A stretch of DNA of 64,000 nt from Alishewanella tabrizica (lineage in GTDB: Bacteria; Pseudomonadota; Gammaproteobacteria; Enterobacterales; Alteromonadaceae), in NCBI RefSeq assembly GCF_014652375.1, contig NZ_BMYR01000007.1, positions 1 through 64,000 on the forward strand, written 5' to 3'. Made by a program: the position numbers and the translations under genes. The notes beneath the pieces were generated by a model. It was given only the letters and a program-made list of their open reading frames with translations, had not been told where the DNA came from and searched no databases. This document shows, piece by piece, positions 53,963-61,526 of this stretch; the stretch's first letter is position 1, and each line of letters opens with the position of its first letter.

Positions 53963-55459
53963 GTGGAAACTGCCACGCTTATTTCACTCGCTATTTATTT
54001 TTTGGCCATGATTGCTATTGGTCTCTACGCGTATAAAACCACAGATAACGACGTTTCCGGTTACATGCTGGGCGGACGAAAATTAGGCCCAGGTGTTACT
54101 GCGCTGTCGGCCGGCGCCTCAGACATGAGTGGTTGGATGTTAATGGGCCTGCCCGGTGCCATGTATATCTCTGGGTTAAGCAGTACATGGATCGCAGTAG
54201 GCTTATTGATCGGCGCGTTTTTAAATTACCTTATTGTGGCGCCAAGATTACGGGTTTACACCGAACTTGCCCAAGACGCGATTACCCTGCCCGACTATTT
54301 TGAAAAACGTTTCGAAGACAAAACGCGTTTACTCCGTGTCGTCTCATCATTAGTCATCGTGGTGTTCTTCACTTTATATACTTCTTCTGGCGTGGTGGGA
54401 GGAGGTAAACTTTTCGAAAGCTCATTTAACCTAGATTACGAGTTAGGGCTCTATGTTACGGCAGGCGTAGTTGTTATCTACACCCTAATTGGTGGCTTTT
54501 TAGCCGTGAGCTTAACCGATTTTGTGCAAGGTTGTTTAATGTTTATTGCGTTGGTGTTGGTACCCGTTGTGGCTATTCAACACCTCGGCGGCCTTGCCGA
54601 AGTGAATCAGATTGTCACCACGATCAACCCAGATTTAATGAATTGGATTGGTGCCAGCTCGGCACTGGCAATCATTTCAGCTTTAAGTTGGGGATTGGGC
54701 TATTTTGGGCAACCGCATATTATTGTTAGATTTATGGCGATTCGCTCAGTAAAAGATATCAAGATGGCGCGTCATATTGGTATGAGTTGGATGTTAGTGA
54801 CTATTGTTGGCGCTGTGATGACGGGCTTTGTCGGGATCGCTTATGTTGCGAAAACACAAATGACCTTGTCAGATCCAGAAACCATTTTTATTGTTTTTTC
54901 ACAATTTTTGTTTCATCCCTTAATCAGTGGCTTTTTACTGGCCGCTATTTTAGCCGCGATCATGAGTACCATATCGTCTCAATTACTGGTTACCTCCAGC
55001 TCTTTAACCGAAGATTTTTATAAAACCTTTATTAGCCGAAGTGCCACCCAAACAGAATTGGTGGTAGTAGGCCGTCTGTCAGTGTTACTGGTTGCAGCAA
55101 TCGCTATCGCCTTGGCGTATGATCGGGATAGCTCAGTACTGCAATTAGTCAGTAATGCCTGGGCTGGTTTTGGTGCGGCCTTTGGCCCATTGATTATCTT
55201 TAGTTTATATTGGAAACGTATGACGTTTGCTGGTGCCCTCAGCGGTATTGTAGTGGGTGCGCTGACGGTATTGCTATGGATTTATCTGCCTATTACGCTA
55301 GATGGGCAAAAACTCAGCGCAATAATGTACGAGATAGTACCAGGAGTGATCTTAAGTACTCTCGCCATTGTTATTGTCAGTTTACTGGGTAAAGCGCCTA
55401 GCCATTCAATGCAAGACCTGTTTGATAAAATGCAACAAAACGTAAAAACACAGCAATAA
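53963..55459 (+). CDS. putP: Sodium/proline symporter PutP
   Basis: A 498-residue inner-membrane Na+-coupled carrier with about 13 membrane segments. The sodium:solute symporter signature region SAGASDMSGWMLMGLPGAMY and GLGYFGQPHIIVRFMAI are those of PutP. It imports proline for catabolism or osmoprotection. The GTG start at 53963 has AGGAG 8 nt upstream. No putA is visible in the window. Confidence 0.95.
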   Translation: METATLISLAIYFLAMIAIGLYAYKTTDNDVSGYMLGGRKLGPGVTALSAGASDMSGWMLMGLPGAMYISGLSSTWIAVGLLIGAFLNYLIVAPRLRVYTELAQDAITLPDYFEKRFEDKTRLLRVVSSLVIVVFFTLYTSSGVVGGGKLFESSFNLDYELGLYVTAGVVVIYTLIGGFLAVSLTDFVQGCLMFIALVLVPVVAIQHLGGLAEVNQIVTTINPDLMNWIGASSALAIISALSWGLGYFGQPHIIVRFMAIRSVKDIKMARHIGMSWMLVTIVGAVMTGFVGIAYVAKTQMTLSDPETIFIVFSQFLFHPLISGFLLAAILAAIMSTISSQLLVTSSSLTEDFYKTFISRSATQTELVVVGRLSVLLVAAIAIALAYDRDSSVLQLVSNAWAGFGAAFGPLIIFSLYWKRMTFAGALSGIVVGALTVLLWIYLPITLDGQKLSAIMYEIVPGVILSTLAIVIVSLLGKAPSHSMQDLFDKMQQNVKTQQ

Positions 55460-55565
55460 CTTAAGTCAGGTATGGCTTAGGTAGCCGCAGGCTAATTCCA
55501 GCGTGCGGCTCGTGCATAATATTCAAGCTGCATAACATTTCATGCTATGTAATAATTGCAAGGCT

Positions 55566-55592
55566 ACGCTGGCTTTTATAGCCAGCGTTTTG
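55566..55592 (+). terminator. Terminator of putP
   Basis: ACGCTGGC (55566-55573) pairs with GCCAGCGT (55581-55588) across a 7-base AT loop, followed by TTTTG. It lies about 107 bp after the putP stop, just before the EAL-HDOD gene. Confidence 0.75.
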
Positions 55593-55638
55593 CTACATTA
55601 GTCATATGCACACTGAACGTGTTGGAGAATCCCCTTCT

Positions 55639-56865
55639 ATGTTTTTTTACGCCGCGCGCCAACCCATCCTCGATCGCGACAAAGCTCTCTATGGTTACGA
55701 ATTATTATTCCGCGATGGCGTAGACAATGCATTTCCAGACATTGATGGCGATGAAGCAACCTCTAAGATGGTTGAGGGCAGTCAATTTGCTTTTGACTTA
55801 GGCGACTTTTTAGGCGACAAACCTGGGTTTATTAACTTTACGCTAGATACGTTGCTAAAAAAATACCCCAGCATGTTACCCAGAGAACAGGTTGTTATAG
55901 AGATTTTAGAAACTATTCAACCCGGCAAACGTTTGTTAGCGGAGTGCCAGCAGTTAAAGGAAGAAGGCTATACCTTAGCGCTAGATGATTACGAACATAA
56001 AAACGTGTGGCGCCACTTTTACCCGTATATCGACATTATCAAAATTGACTTTCGCAGTACTAATTTTGAACAAATTGAAGAAATAAAACAGGCTATTGCT
56101 GATTTTCCCCATATTAAGTTACTTGCAGAAAAAGTAGAAACGAATGCCGAATTTCAACAAGCGCTTGAGCAAGGCTTTAGTTATTTTCAAGGATACTTTT
56201 TTTCCAGACCGGAAATGATGCAAACGCGTGCCCTATCTCCCTCGCAGTTCACGCTAGCAGAGCTATTGTATGAAACATCTAAGGCGGAAATGGATTTAGT
56301 GGCTATCGCCGAGGTATTTAAGCGCGATGTCACGCTGTCTTATAAGTTATTACGCTATAGTAATTCGTCAATTTTTAAACGTCGTGCCGAAATTGAAACA
56401 ATTAAACACGCGCTCGTCGTGCTTGGCCAAGCTGAATTAAAGAAGTTTTTAAGCTTGCTGTTTACGGCACAAATTAGCACAGACAAACCCGCAGAATTAA
56501 TGCGCTTGGCCATGACCCGTGCTAATTTTGCAGAAAGCCTTGCGGCCTTGGGCCAAAACATTGCCTTAGAAAAAGCCTTTTTAACCGGCATGATGTCGTT
56601 AATGGATGCTATTTTAGATGAGCCTATTGAAAGTGTGATGGAAAAATTGCCGCTGGCTAACGAGATCAAAGATGCCTTAATTCACAACACGGGGTTGCTT
56701 GCCACATACCTAAATTTGATTAAGTGTTATGAGACGGCAAACTGGAAAGAAGCCAGTGGTATTATTGAAGCATTGTCACTGGATCCGGATAAAGTACCCG
56801 ATGCCTACCATCACGCCGTGCAGTGGGCTAATGAACAAATGAAAGCCTTAGGTGAATTAACCTAA
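55639..56865 (+). CDS. EAL-HDOD domain signalling protein (degenerate EAL)
   Basis: A 408-residue cytoplasmic protein. The N-terminal EAL-like domain (about 1-205) has ELL in YGYELLFRDG in place of EAL and a broken loop 6 (LALDDYEHKNVWR), while VIEILE, IDIIKIDF and QGYFFSRP remain. It is probably a non-catalytic c-di-GMP sensor. The C-terminal HDOD domain (about 215-400) is an HD-like regulatory fold. Similar YuxH/CdgJ-type proteins affect motility. Start: ATG 55639 gives the family N-terminus MFFYAARQPI with GGAG 12 nt upstream; ATG 55606 has no ribosome-binding site. Confidence 0.87.
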   Translation: MFFYAARQPILDRDKALYGYELLFRDGVDNAFPDIDGDEATSKMVEGSQFAFDLGDFLGDKPGFINFTLDTLLKKYPSMLPREQVVIEILETIQPGKRLLAECQQLKEEGYTLALDDYEHKNVWRHFYPYIDIIKIDFRSTNFEQIEEIKQAIADFPHIKLLAEKVETNAEFQQALEQGFSYFQGYFFSRPEMMQTRALSPSQFTLAELLYETSKAEMDLVAIAEVFKRDVTLSYKLLRYSNSSIFKRRAEIETIKHALVVLGQAELKKFLSLLFTAQISTDKPAELMRLAMTRANFAESLAALGQNIALEKAFLTGMMSLMDAILDEPIESVMEKLPLANEIKDALIHNTGLLATYLNLIKCYETANWKEASGIIEALSLDPDKVPDAYHHAVQWANEQMKALGELT

Positions 56866-56895
56866 GGCTTAACCGTCAGGCTTTAGGATGTGGGT

Positions 56896-57204
56896 TTAAT
56901 CAAAACTCACATATTCCGCGACACGTGCAGCCAGTTTTTCGCCAATACCTTTAACGTTAGTCAGGTCAGCTTCACTGGTGATCTGGCCATGTTGGCTAAT
57001 ATGATCAACGATGGCTTGTGCTTTTACCCTACCTAAACCCGGTATGGCAACAAGTTGCTCCACATCCGCTTTATTAAGTTGTAATTTGCTACTCGCGGCT
57101 GTTGCGGCAACGCGTGTTACATCTTGTGCGGTGTTGTTTGCTAAACTGTAATTTGCAAGCAACACTAAGCTGGCCATAAATACCGCAATCACTATTTGCT
57201 TCAT
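56896..57204 (-). CDS. ComEA-like exported helix-hairpin-helix protein
   Basis: A 102-residue protein with a signal peptide (about 1-22, AVFMASLVLLANYSLA) and a C-terminal double helix-hairpin-helix domain. The core is LQLNKADVEQLVAIPGLG, then GRVKAQAIVDHI and NVKGIGEKLAARVAEY. It resembles ComEA, the periplasmic DNA-binding protein of competence, in its short gammaproteobacterial form. The start at 57204 has GGAGG 9 nt upstream. No other competence genes are nearby. Confidence 0.88.
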   Translation of the reverse strand: MKQIVIAVFMASLVLLANYSLANNTAQDVTRVAATAASSKLQLNKADVEQLVAIPGLGRVKAQAIVDHISQHGQITSEADLTNVKGIGEKLAARVAEYVSFD

Positions 57205-57639
57205 CGTAAGTTTCCTCCCGAAACGGCTGGATGCCAGGCTGCGACAAAATACACCACTTTACGACTATGCCGAGGTCGGTTTCATCGGCAAAACAACTCA
57301 GTAACACAGCGAGCATCTAACGCAATGCTTACACCGACCACTATTTAATTTAGCTTTAATTAAAAATTTATCAACTATTTTACAAATTAATTACTATAAA
57401 AAGTGCAATAACATTCAGCCGCAATTAAGCAGTTATCAGATAGGCTTGGTATATTGTTGATTGCCGCTGTTAAAATAATTCAGTACATTAGCAATATGTG
57501 CAACGTCGTAACGATTTTTTAAGTTTGTGGCAGAGGGCAAATCCTTTTGCTTACATTACCACATCGCCAACAGCCACTTCAGATAAACGATGTTGAAGTT
57601 GCTGACAAGCTGTAAAAGGCCATGAGGTTGGAGGACGAA
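57205..57639. promoter_or_regulatory. Divergent intergenic region, ComEA-like / PepSY operon
   Basis: About 435 bp, AT-rich in the middle (57340-57420), separating two divergent genes; it must carry both promoters. I found no convincing PhoP-box direct repeat, no terminator, and no -10/-35 pair of proper spacing. The open frames over it are not supported by any family. Confidence 0.35.
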
Positions 57640-57978
57640 ATGAAACTAAGTGTACTCACATTGTGTAGCCTGTTTTTGCTAACTGCACCCATAGTCGTTA
57701 ATGCGCTTGAGCTAGGTACTAAGGCGATCCAGGCGCTAAATTTGCAAGATCAGCGTGCCGAGGATGATAAACAACCACCGACGAAACCGCGCGCCACGCA
57801 AAATCGCACTATTTCAAAAGAAGTTGCCACGCAACTCGCTCAACAGCGGTATCCTGGCAGAATACTTAAAGTGCATTCAGAGCAAAGAACCTATAAAATC
57901 CGTGTTATGCAAACAGATGGTCGAGTTGTGAACGTCGTCGTAGATGGCCAAAGTGGTCAGGTTAAAAGGGAAAAATAA
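57640..57978 (+). CDS. PepSY-domain exported protein
   Basis: A 112-residue protein with a signal peptide (VLTLCSLFLLTAPIVVNA, cleavage near residue 22) and a C-terminal PepSY domain (about 62-112). The domain has AQQRYPGRILKVHSE, YKIRVMQTDGRVVNVVVD and GQSGQV, a fold that may inhibit peptidases or bind peptides. The ATG at 57640 has GGAGG 5 nt upstream. It ends 2 nt before the response regulator, making a three-gene operon PepSY-regulator-kinase, so it probably modulates the sensor from the periplasm. Confidence 0.87.
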   Translation: MKLSVLTLCSLFLLTAPIVVNALELGTKAIQALNLQDQRAEDDKQPPTKPRATQNRTISKEVATQLAQQRYPGRILKVHSEQRTYKIRVMQTDGRVVNVVVDGQSGQVKREK

Positions 57979-57980
57979 CA

Positions 57981-58658
57981 ATGCGTGTACTGGTCGTTGA
58001 AGATGAAAAGCTACTGGCCGAACAGATTAAAAGCCAATTATTACTGCAACAATTTAGCGTCGATTTAGCCATTGATGGCGCAGACGGCTGGTTTAAGTTG
58101 TCTGAATATCCTTATGATCTGGCCATTATCGATTTGGGTTTACCGAAACTCGATGGCTTATCGTTGATCCGAAAAGCCCGTAAGCAAGAAATCAAAACCC
58201 CAATTATTATTCTGACGGCCCGAGGCAGTTGGCAAGAAAAAGTAGAAGGGTTAGACGCTGGGGCAGATGATTACCTCACTAAACCCTTTCACAATGAAGA
58301 GCTTTTAGCACGTTGCAATGCCCTGATCCGTCGGGCAGCTGGCCAGCCCGATCCAACACTCAGTTCAGGCCCTATTTCGTTAAATAGCCGTACCCAACAA
58401 GTCTGGTTAAAAGACGACGAAGTAAGCTTAACGGCTTACGAGTACAAAGTGCTCGAGTACTTTATGTTAAATCCTGGCAAGGTTATCTCTAAAACCGAGT
58501 TAACTGAGCATATCTATGATCAAGACTTCGATTTAGACAGCAATGTGATTGAAGTGTTTGTCTTGCGCTTACGCAAAAAGCTTGATCCTGATGGTGATAT
58601 TAAGCCTATTGAAACACTGCGTGGTCGTGGCTATCGCTTTAACTTAACAGTTGAATAA
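57981..58658 (+). CDS. OmpR-family response regulator, PhoP-like
   Basis: A 225-residue regulator. The receiver domain (1-120) has VVEDEK, phospho-Asp in IIDLGLPKLDG and Lys in DDYLTKPF. The C-terminal winged helix (about 130-222) has VSLTAYEYKVLEYFMLNPG and RLRKKLDPDGDIKPIETLRG. The kinase encoded directly after it has the PhoQ-type His box, so PhoP is the closest named relative (magnesium, acid or cationic-peptide response). Orthology to enteric PhoP is not certain. Confidence 0.93.
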   Translation: MRVLVVEDEKLLAEQIKSQLLLQQFSVDLAIDGADGWFKLSEYPYDLAIIDLGLPKLDGLSLIRKARKQEIKTPIIILTARGSWQEKVEGLDAGADDYLTKPFHNEELLARCNALIRRAAGQPDPTLSSGPISLNSRTQQVWLKDDEVSLTAYEYKVLEYFMLNPGKVISKTELTEHIYDQDFDLDSNVIEVFVLRLRKKLDPDGDIKPIETLRGRGYRFNLTVE

Positions 58659-59978
58659 ATGAAATCGATCCCCTTAAAACTGCGTCAAGGACTGGTCAGC
58701 GCCGTACTGTTGATAGTACTCCTGCCCAGCTCCTTTCTCGCAATTGAACAAGCGTTTTACACCCAATTATTAAAAAATGCTGAACAAAAGATGGAAGTGC
58801 ATATGTACTCTATCTTGTCAGAACTTACCCTTAATAATAATAAGTTTGAACTCAATAATAATACCTTGGCACCTGATTTTTATCGTCCCGATTCGGGGTT
58901 AAGTGCTTTTGTTAGCAATGAAGAACAATTAGTATGGCAATCAGATTCCTCTCTAAACCAGAATTTTTTTATTCCCCAAAATGAACTGGTGCCCGGTCAA
59001 CATATTTTTTATGCCTTAGAGCAAGCTGAACAAGAGTATCAAATCCTTAGTATCGCGTTTTTGTTTGATTCAGGTGAGAGCGCGCTTCCCTTATCGATCC
59101 ATATTGTCCAAAGCCATGCCATGTTAATGGCACCGCATAAAAGTTTTCGAGCGACATTACTAAAATGGTTTGTGGGTATCGCGGCGGGTTTATTATTACT
59201 GAGTATCTTAGCCTACTATTGGACCACCAAACCTTTAACCCGGTTAGACTATGAGATTCAACAACTTGAACGTGGCAAACAAGATAATATTAATGGTAAT
59301 TACCCGTCAGAACTACGCGTGATTAAAGAAGATCTCAATTTATTATTGGCAAGTCAAAATCGTCAAAAACAGCGCTATCGCAATCATTTAAGTGACTTAG
59401 CTCATGCCCTAAAAACGCCAGTAGCGGTGTTACGCACGTCACCGTTAGCGCAACAACCTGAGCTAAAAGAGCAAATAGATCGGATCACGGCGATGATCGA
59501 GCATCAGCTGAAAAAAGCTAGCAGCTCTGGCCAAGATATTTGGAAAAAACAAACGCCAATTTTACCGTTAACTGAAAAATTACTTAATGCGTTACGAAAG
59601 ATCTACCGCGACAAAGGCTGTAATATCACCTTGCATTGCCCACCTAACGCTTTTTTCCGCGGTGACGAAACCGATATGATGGAAATGCTAGGTAACCTTT
59701 TAGATAACGCCTGCAAGGCCTGTAATCAAAAGGTGCGCGTGACTATTGGTCAGCATCCTTTTACTCTTACCGTAGAAGATGATGGACCAGGCATTGCGCC
59801 GGAAAAGCAGCAAGATATGTTTGAACGCGGGACTCGTCTAGATACGTATGCCGATGGTCATGGTGTCGGATTGTCGATTGTTGCCGAATTAGTTCGTTCA
59901 TATTCTGGCACGATTCGGGTGACCGATAGCGATCTTGGGGGCGCTAGCTTTATTCTCACCTTTGCTGACAACGTGTAA
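58659..59978 (+). CDS. Sensor histidine kinase, PhoQ-like
   Basis: A 439-residue inner-membrane kinase starting immediately after the regulator stop. Two membrane segments (about 10-30 and 165-188) flank a periplasmic sensor domain. HAMP-like region (about 190-245), then the phosphoacceptor HisKA box SDLAHALKTPVAVL, which resembles the PhoQ DLTHSLKTPLAVLQ, and an ATPase domain with NLLDNACKACN, DDGPGI and GVGLSIVAE. It should phosphorylate the upstream regulator. The sensor domain may bind divalent cations or peptides. Confidence 0.93.
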   Translation: MKSIPLKLRQGLVSAVLLIVLLPSSFLAIEQAFYTQLLKNAEQKMEVHMYSILSELTLNNNKFELNNNTLAPDFYRPDSGLSAFVSNEEQLVWQSDSSLNQNFFIPQNELVPGQHIFYALEQAEQEYQILSIAFLFDSGESALPLSIHIVQSHAMLMAPHKSFRATLLKWFVGIAAGLLLLSILAYYWTTKPLTRLDYEIQQLERGKQDNINGNYPSELRVIKEDLNLLLASQNRQKQRYRNHLSDLAHALKTPVAVLRTSPLAQQPELKEQIDRITAMIEHQLKKASSSGQDIWKKQTPILPLTEKLLNALRKIYRDKGCNITLHCPPNAFFRGDETDMMEMLGNLLDNACKACNQKVRVTIGQHPFTLTVEDDGPGIAPEKQQDMFERGTRLDTYADGHGVGLSIVAELVRSYSGTIRVTDSDLGGASFILTFADNV

Positions 59979-60079
59979 AGTTTCGTAAAAGCCGGTAAAC
60001 AGCTGATCTTCAAGCGTTCTCTACACGTAGTATGCTCACACGTAACAATAGCCACTATTACCCATCAAGGACCTCAATT

Positions 60080-60442
60080 ATGGATCTTAATCCAGCCGTC
60101 ATCAGAGTTAAAAATTTACGTTTACGCACCTATATCGGTATCAACGATGATGAAATCGCGAATAAGCAAGATGTTGTGGTGAATGCCCGTATTGAATACA
60201 GTGCTGTAGCGGCAGCAAACTCGGACGATATGGCCAACGCACTAAACTATCGTACGATTACCAAACAAATTATCGCGCTTGTTGAAAACAACCGTTTTGC
60301 GTTACTGGAAAAGCTGACTGCCGATGTATTGGCCATTGCCAGCGCCCATCCTTCTGTTATTTTTGCAGAAGTAGAAATAGATAAACCGCATGCATTACGC
60401 TTTGCTGACTCCGTTTCGCTCACCTTATCGGTTAATAAATAA
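60080..60442 (+). CDS. folX: Dihydroneopterin triphosphate 2'-epimerase
   Basis: A 120-residue enzyme of the FolB/FolX fold that epimerises dihydroneopterin triphosphate. [46 protein letters not shown] and [20 protein letters not shown] match E. coli FolX closely and fit it better than FolB. The ATG at 60080 gives the family length with AAGGA 10 nt upstream; the frame extends 16 codons further. It is followed by yfcH, as in E. coli. Confidence 0.94.
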   Translation: MDLNPAVIRVKNLRLRTYIGINDDEIANKQDVVVNARIEYSAVAAANSDDMANALNYRTITKQIIALVENNRFALLEKLTADVLAIASAHPSVIFAEVEIDKPHALRFADSVSLTLSVNK

Positions 60443-60537
60443 CCCGCTATACTGATATTATGGTGAGTCTTGTTGTCTCACTGACTGTAGATTGCCAGCA
60501 ACATGGTGTTGGCAATCGCTTTTAAAAGGTCACTAAA

Positions 60538-61422
60538 ATGAATATCTTGATTACCGGTGGAACAGGTTTGATTGGTAGCGCCTTGGTTCGACTTTGGCAA
60601 GCTGATAACAAGCTTTGGGTGCTCAGCCGAACTGAACGCAAAAGCAATCACGATAATCTTACCTATATTACCCGCTTACAGCAGGTTGACTTTAACACCT
60701 TGGATGCCGTAGTGAACTTAGCGGGTGAGCCTATTGCTAATAAGCGTTGGAGCGACGCGCAAAAAACCGCGATTTGCCAAAGTCGCTGGCAAATAACCGA
60801 TGACATAAGCCAATTGATCCAGCAGGCAGAAACGCCTCCAAAAGTGTTTATCAGTGGTTCGGCAATTGGCTACTACGGTCGACAAGATGCGCAAGAGATC
60901 ACTGAGGATTATCAAGCGTTTTTTCCAGAATTTAGCCATGATATCTGTGCTAAGTGGGAAAATTTAGCCATGCAAGCCAGTAATCCTGCCACACGGGTTT
61001 GTTTGTTGCGTACAGGAATTGTGTTATCGGACGAAGGCGGCGCATTACGTAAAATGTTACCCCCTTTCAAACTTGGCCTTGGCGGTGTGATTGGCTCGGG
61101 TACTCAGTATATGTCGTGGGTGCATTTAGATGACATGGTGGCCTTAATTGACTTCACGTTAAAACACTCCAAGTTATCTGGCCCTATTAATGCTGTGGCA
61201 CCAAAAGCGGTAACAAATAAAGTATTCACCCAGGCCTTAGCAAGCAGAATTAAACGCCCAGCTTTATTGCCAATGCCGGCATTTATGGCGAAGTTAGCCT
61301 TTGGTGAAATGTCTGAGATCCTGCTGTACGGACAACGTGTTGTGCCGAAAAAACTGTTGGATGCGGGGTTTTACTTTCGGTATCCGCAATTAGCGCAAGC
61401 ATTAGCCGCTTTAGACTTATAA
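60538..61422 (+). CDS. yfcH: TIGR01777-type epimerase family protein YfcH
   Basis: A 294-residue short-chain dehydrogenase/epimerase-like protein. The NAD(P)-binding motif is ILITGGTGLIGSALV and the active-site region is SGSAIGYYG. The C-terminal DUF1731 segment (VVPKKLLDAGFYFRYPQL) confirms the YfcH/SulA group. The physiological reaction is not established. It lies 95 bp after folX on the same strand with AAGG upstream of the ATG. Confidence 0.92.
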   Translation: MNILITGGTGLIGSALVRLWQADNKLWVLSRTERKSNHDNLTYITRLQQVDFNTLDAVVNLAGEPIANKRWSDAQKTAICQSRWQITDDISQLIQQAETPPKVFISGSAIGYYGRQDAQEITEDYQAFFPEFSHDICAKWENLAMQASNPATRVCLLRTGIVLSDEGGALRKMLPPFKLGLGGVIGSGTQYMSWVHLDDMVALIDFTLKHSKLSGPINAVAPKAVTNKVFTQALASRIKRPALLPMPAFMAKLAFGEMSEILLYGQRVVPKKLLDAGFYFRYPQLAQALAALDL

Positions 61423-61446
61423 ATTCTACTCTGTGTTACACATAAA

Positions 61447-61480
61447 TATAGCGTGCTAGCGTAGTGGCTAGCACGCTATA
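61447..61480. terminator. Perfect palindromic hairpin between convergent genes
   Basis: TATAGCGTGCTAGC (61447-61460) and GCTAGCACGCTATA (61467-61480) pair without mismatch over 14 bp around loop GTAGTG. A third partial copy of the arm (CTAGCACGC) follows at 61482. It separates convergent yfcH and the permease gene and resembles the hairpin at 16160-16190. It is likely a terminator or REP-like element. Confidence 0.6.
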
Positions 61481-61526
61481 ACTAGCACGCAATAAAATGG
61501 ACAGTATTCTCGTTGCTATTCCCACC

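Noticed and set aside
57089-57316. 75-residue frame upstream of the ComEA-like gene
   Set aside because: It overlaps the ComEA-like gene in another frame and shows no family or start signal.
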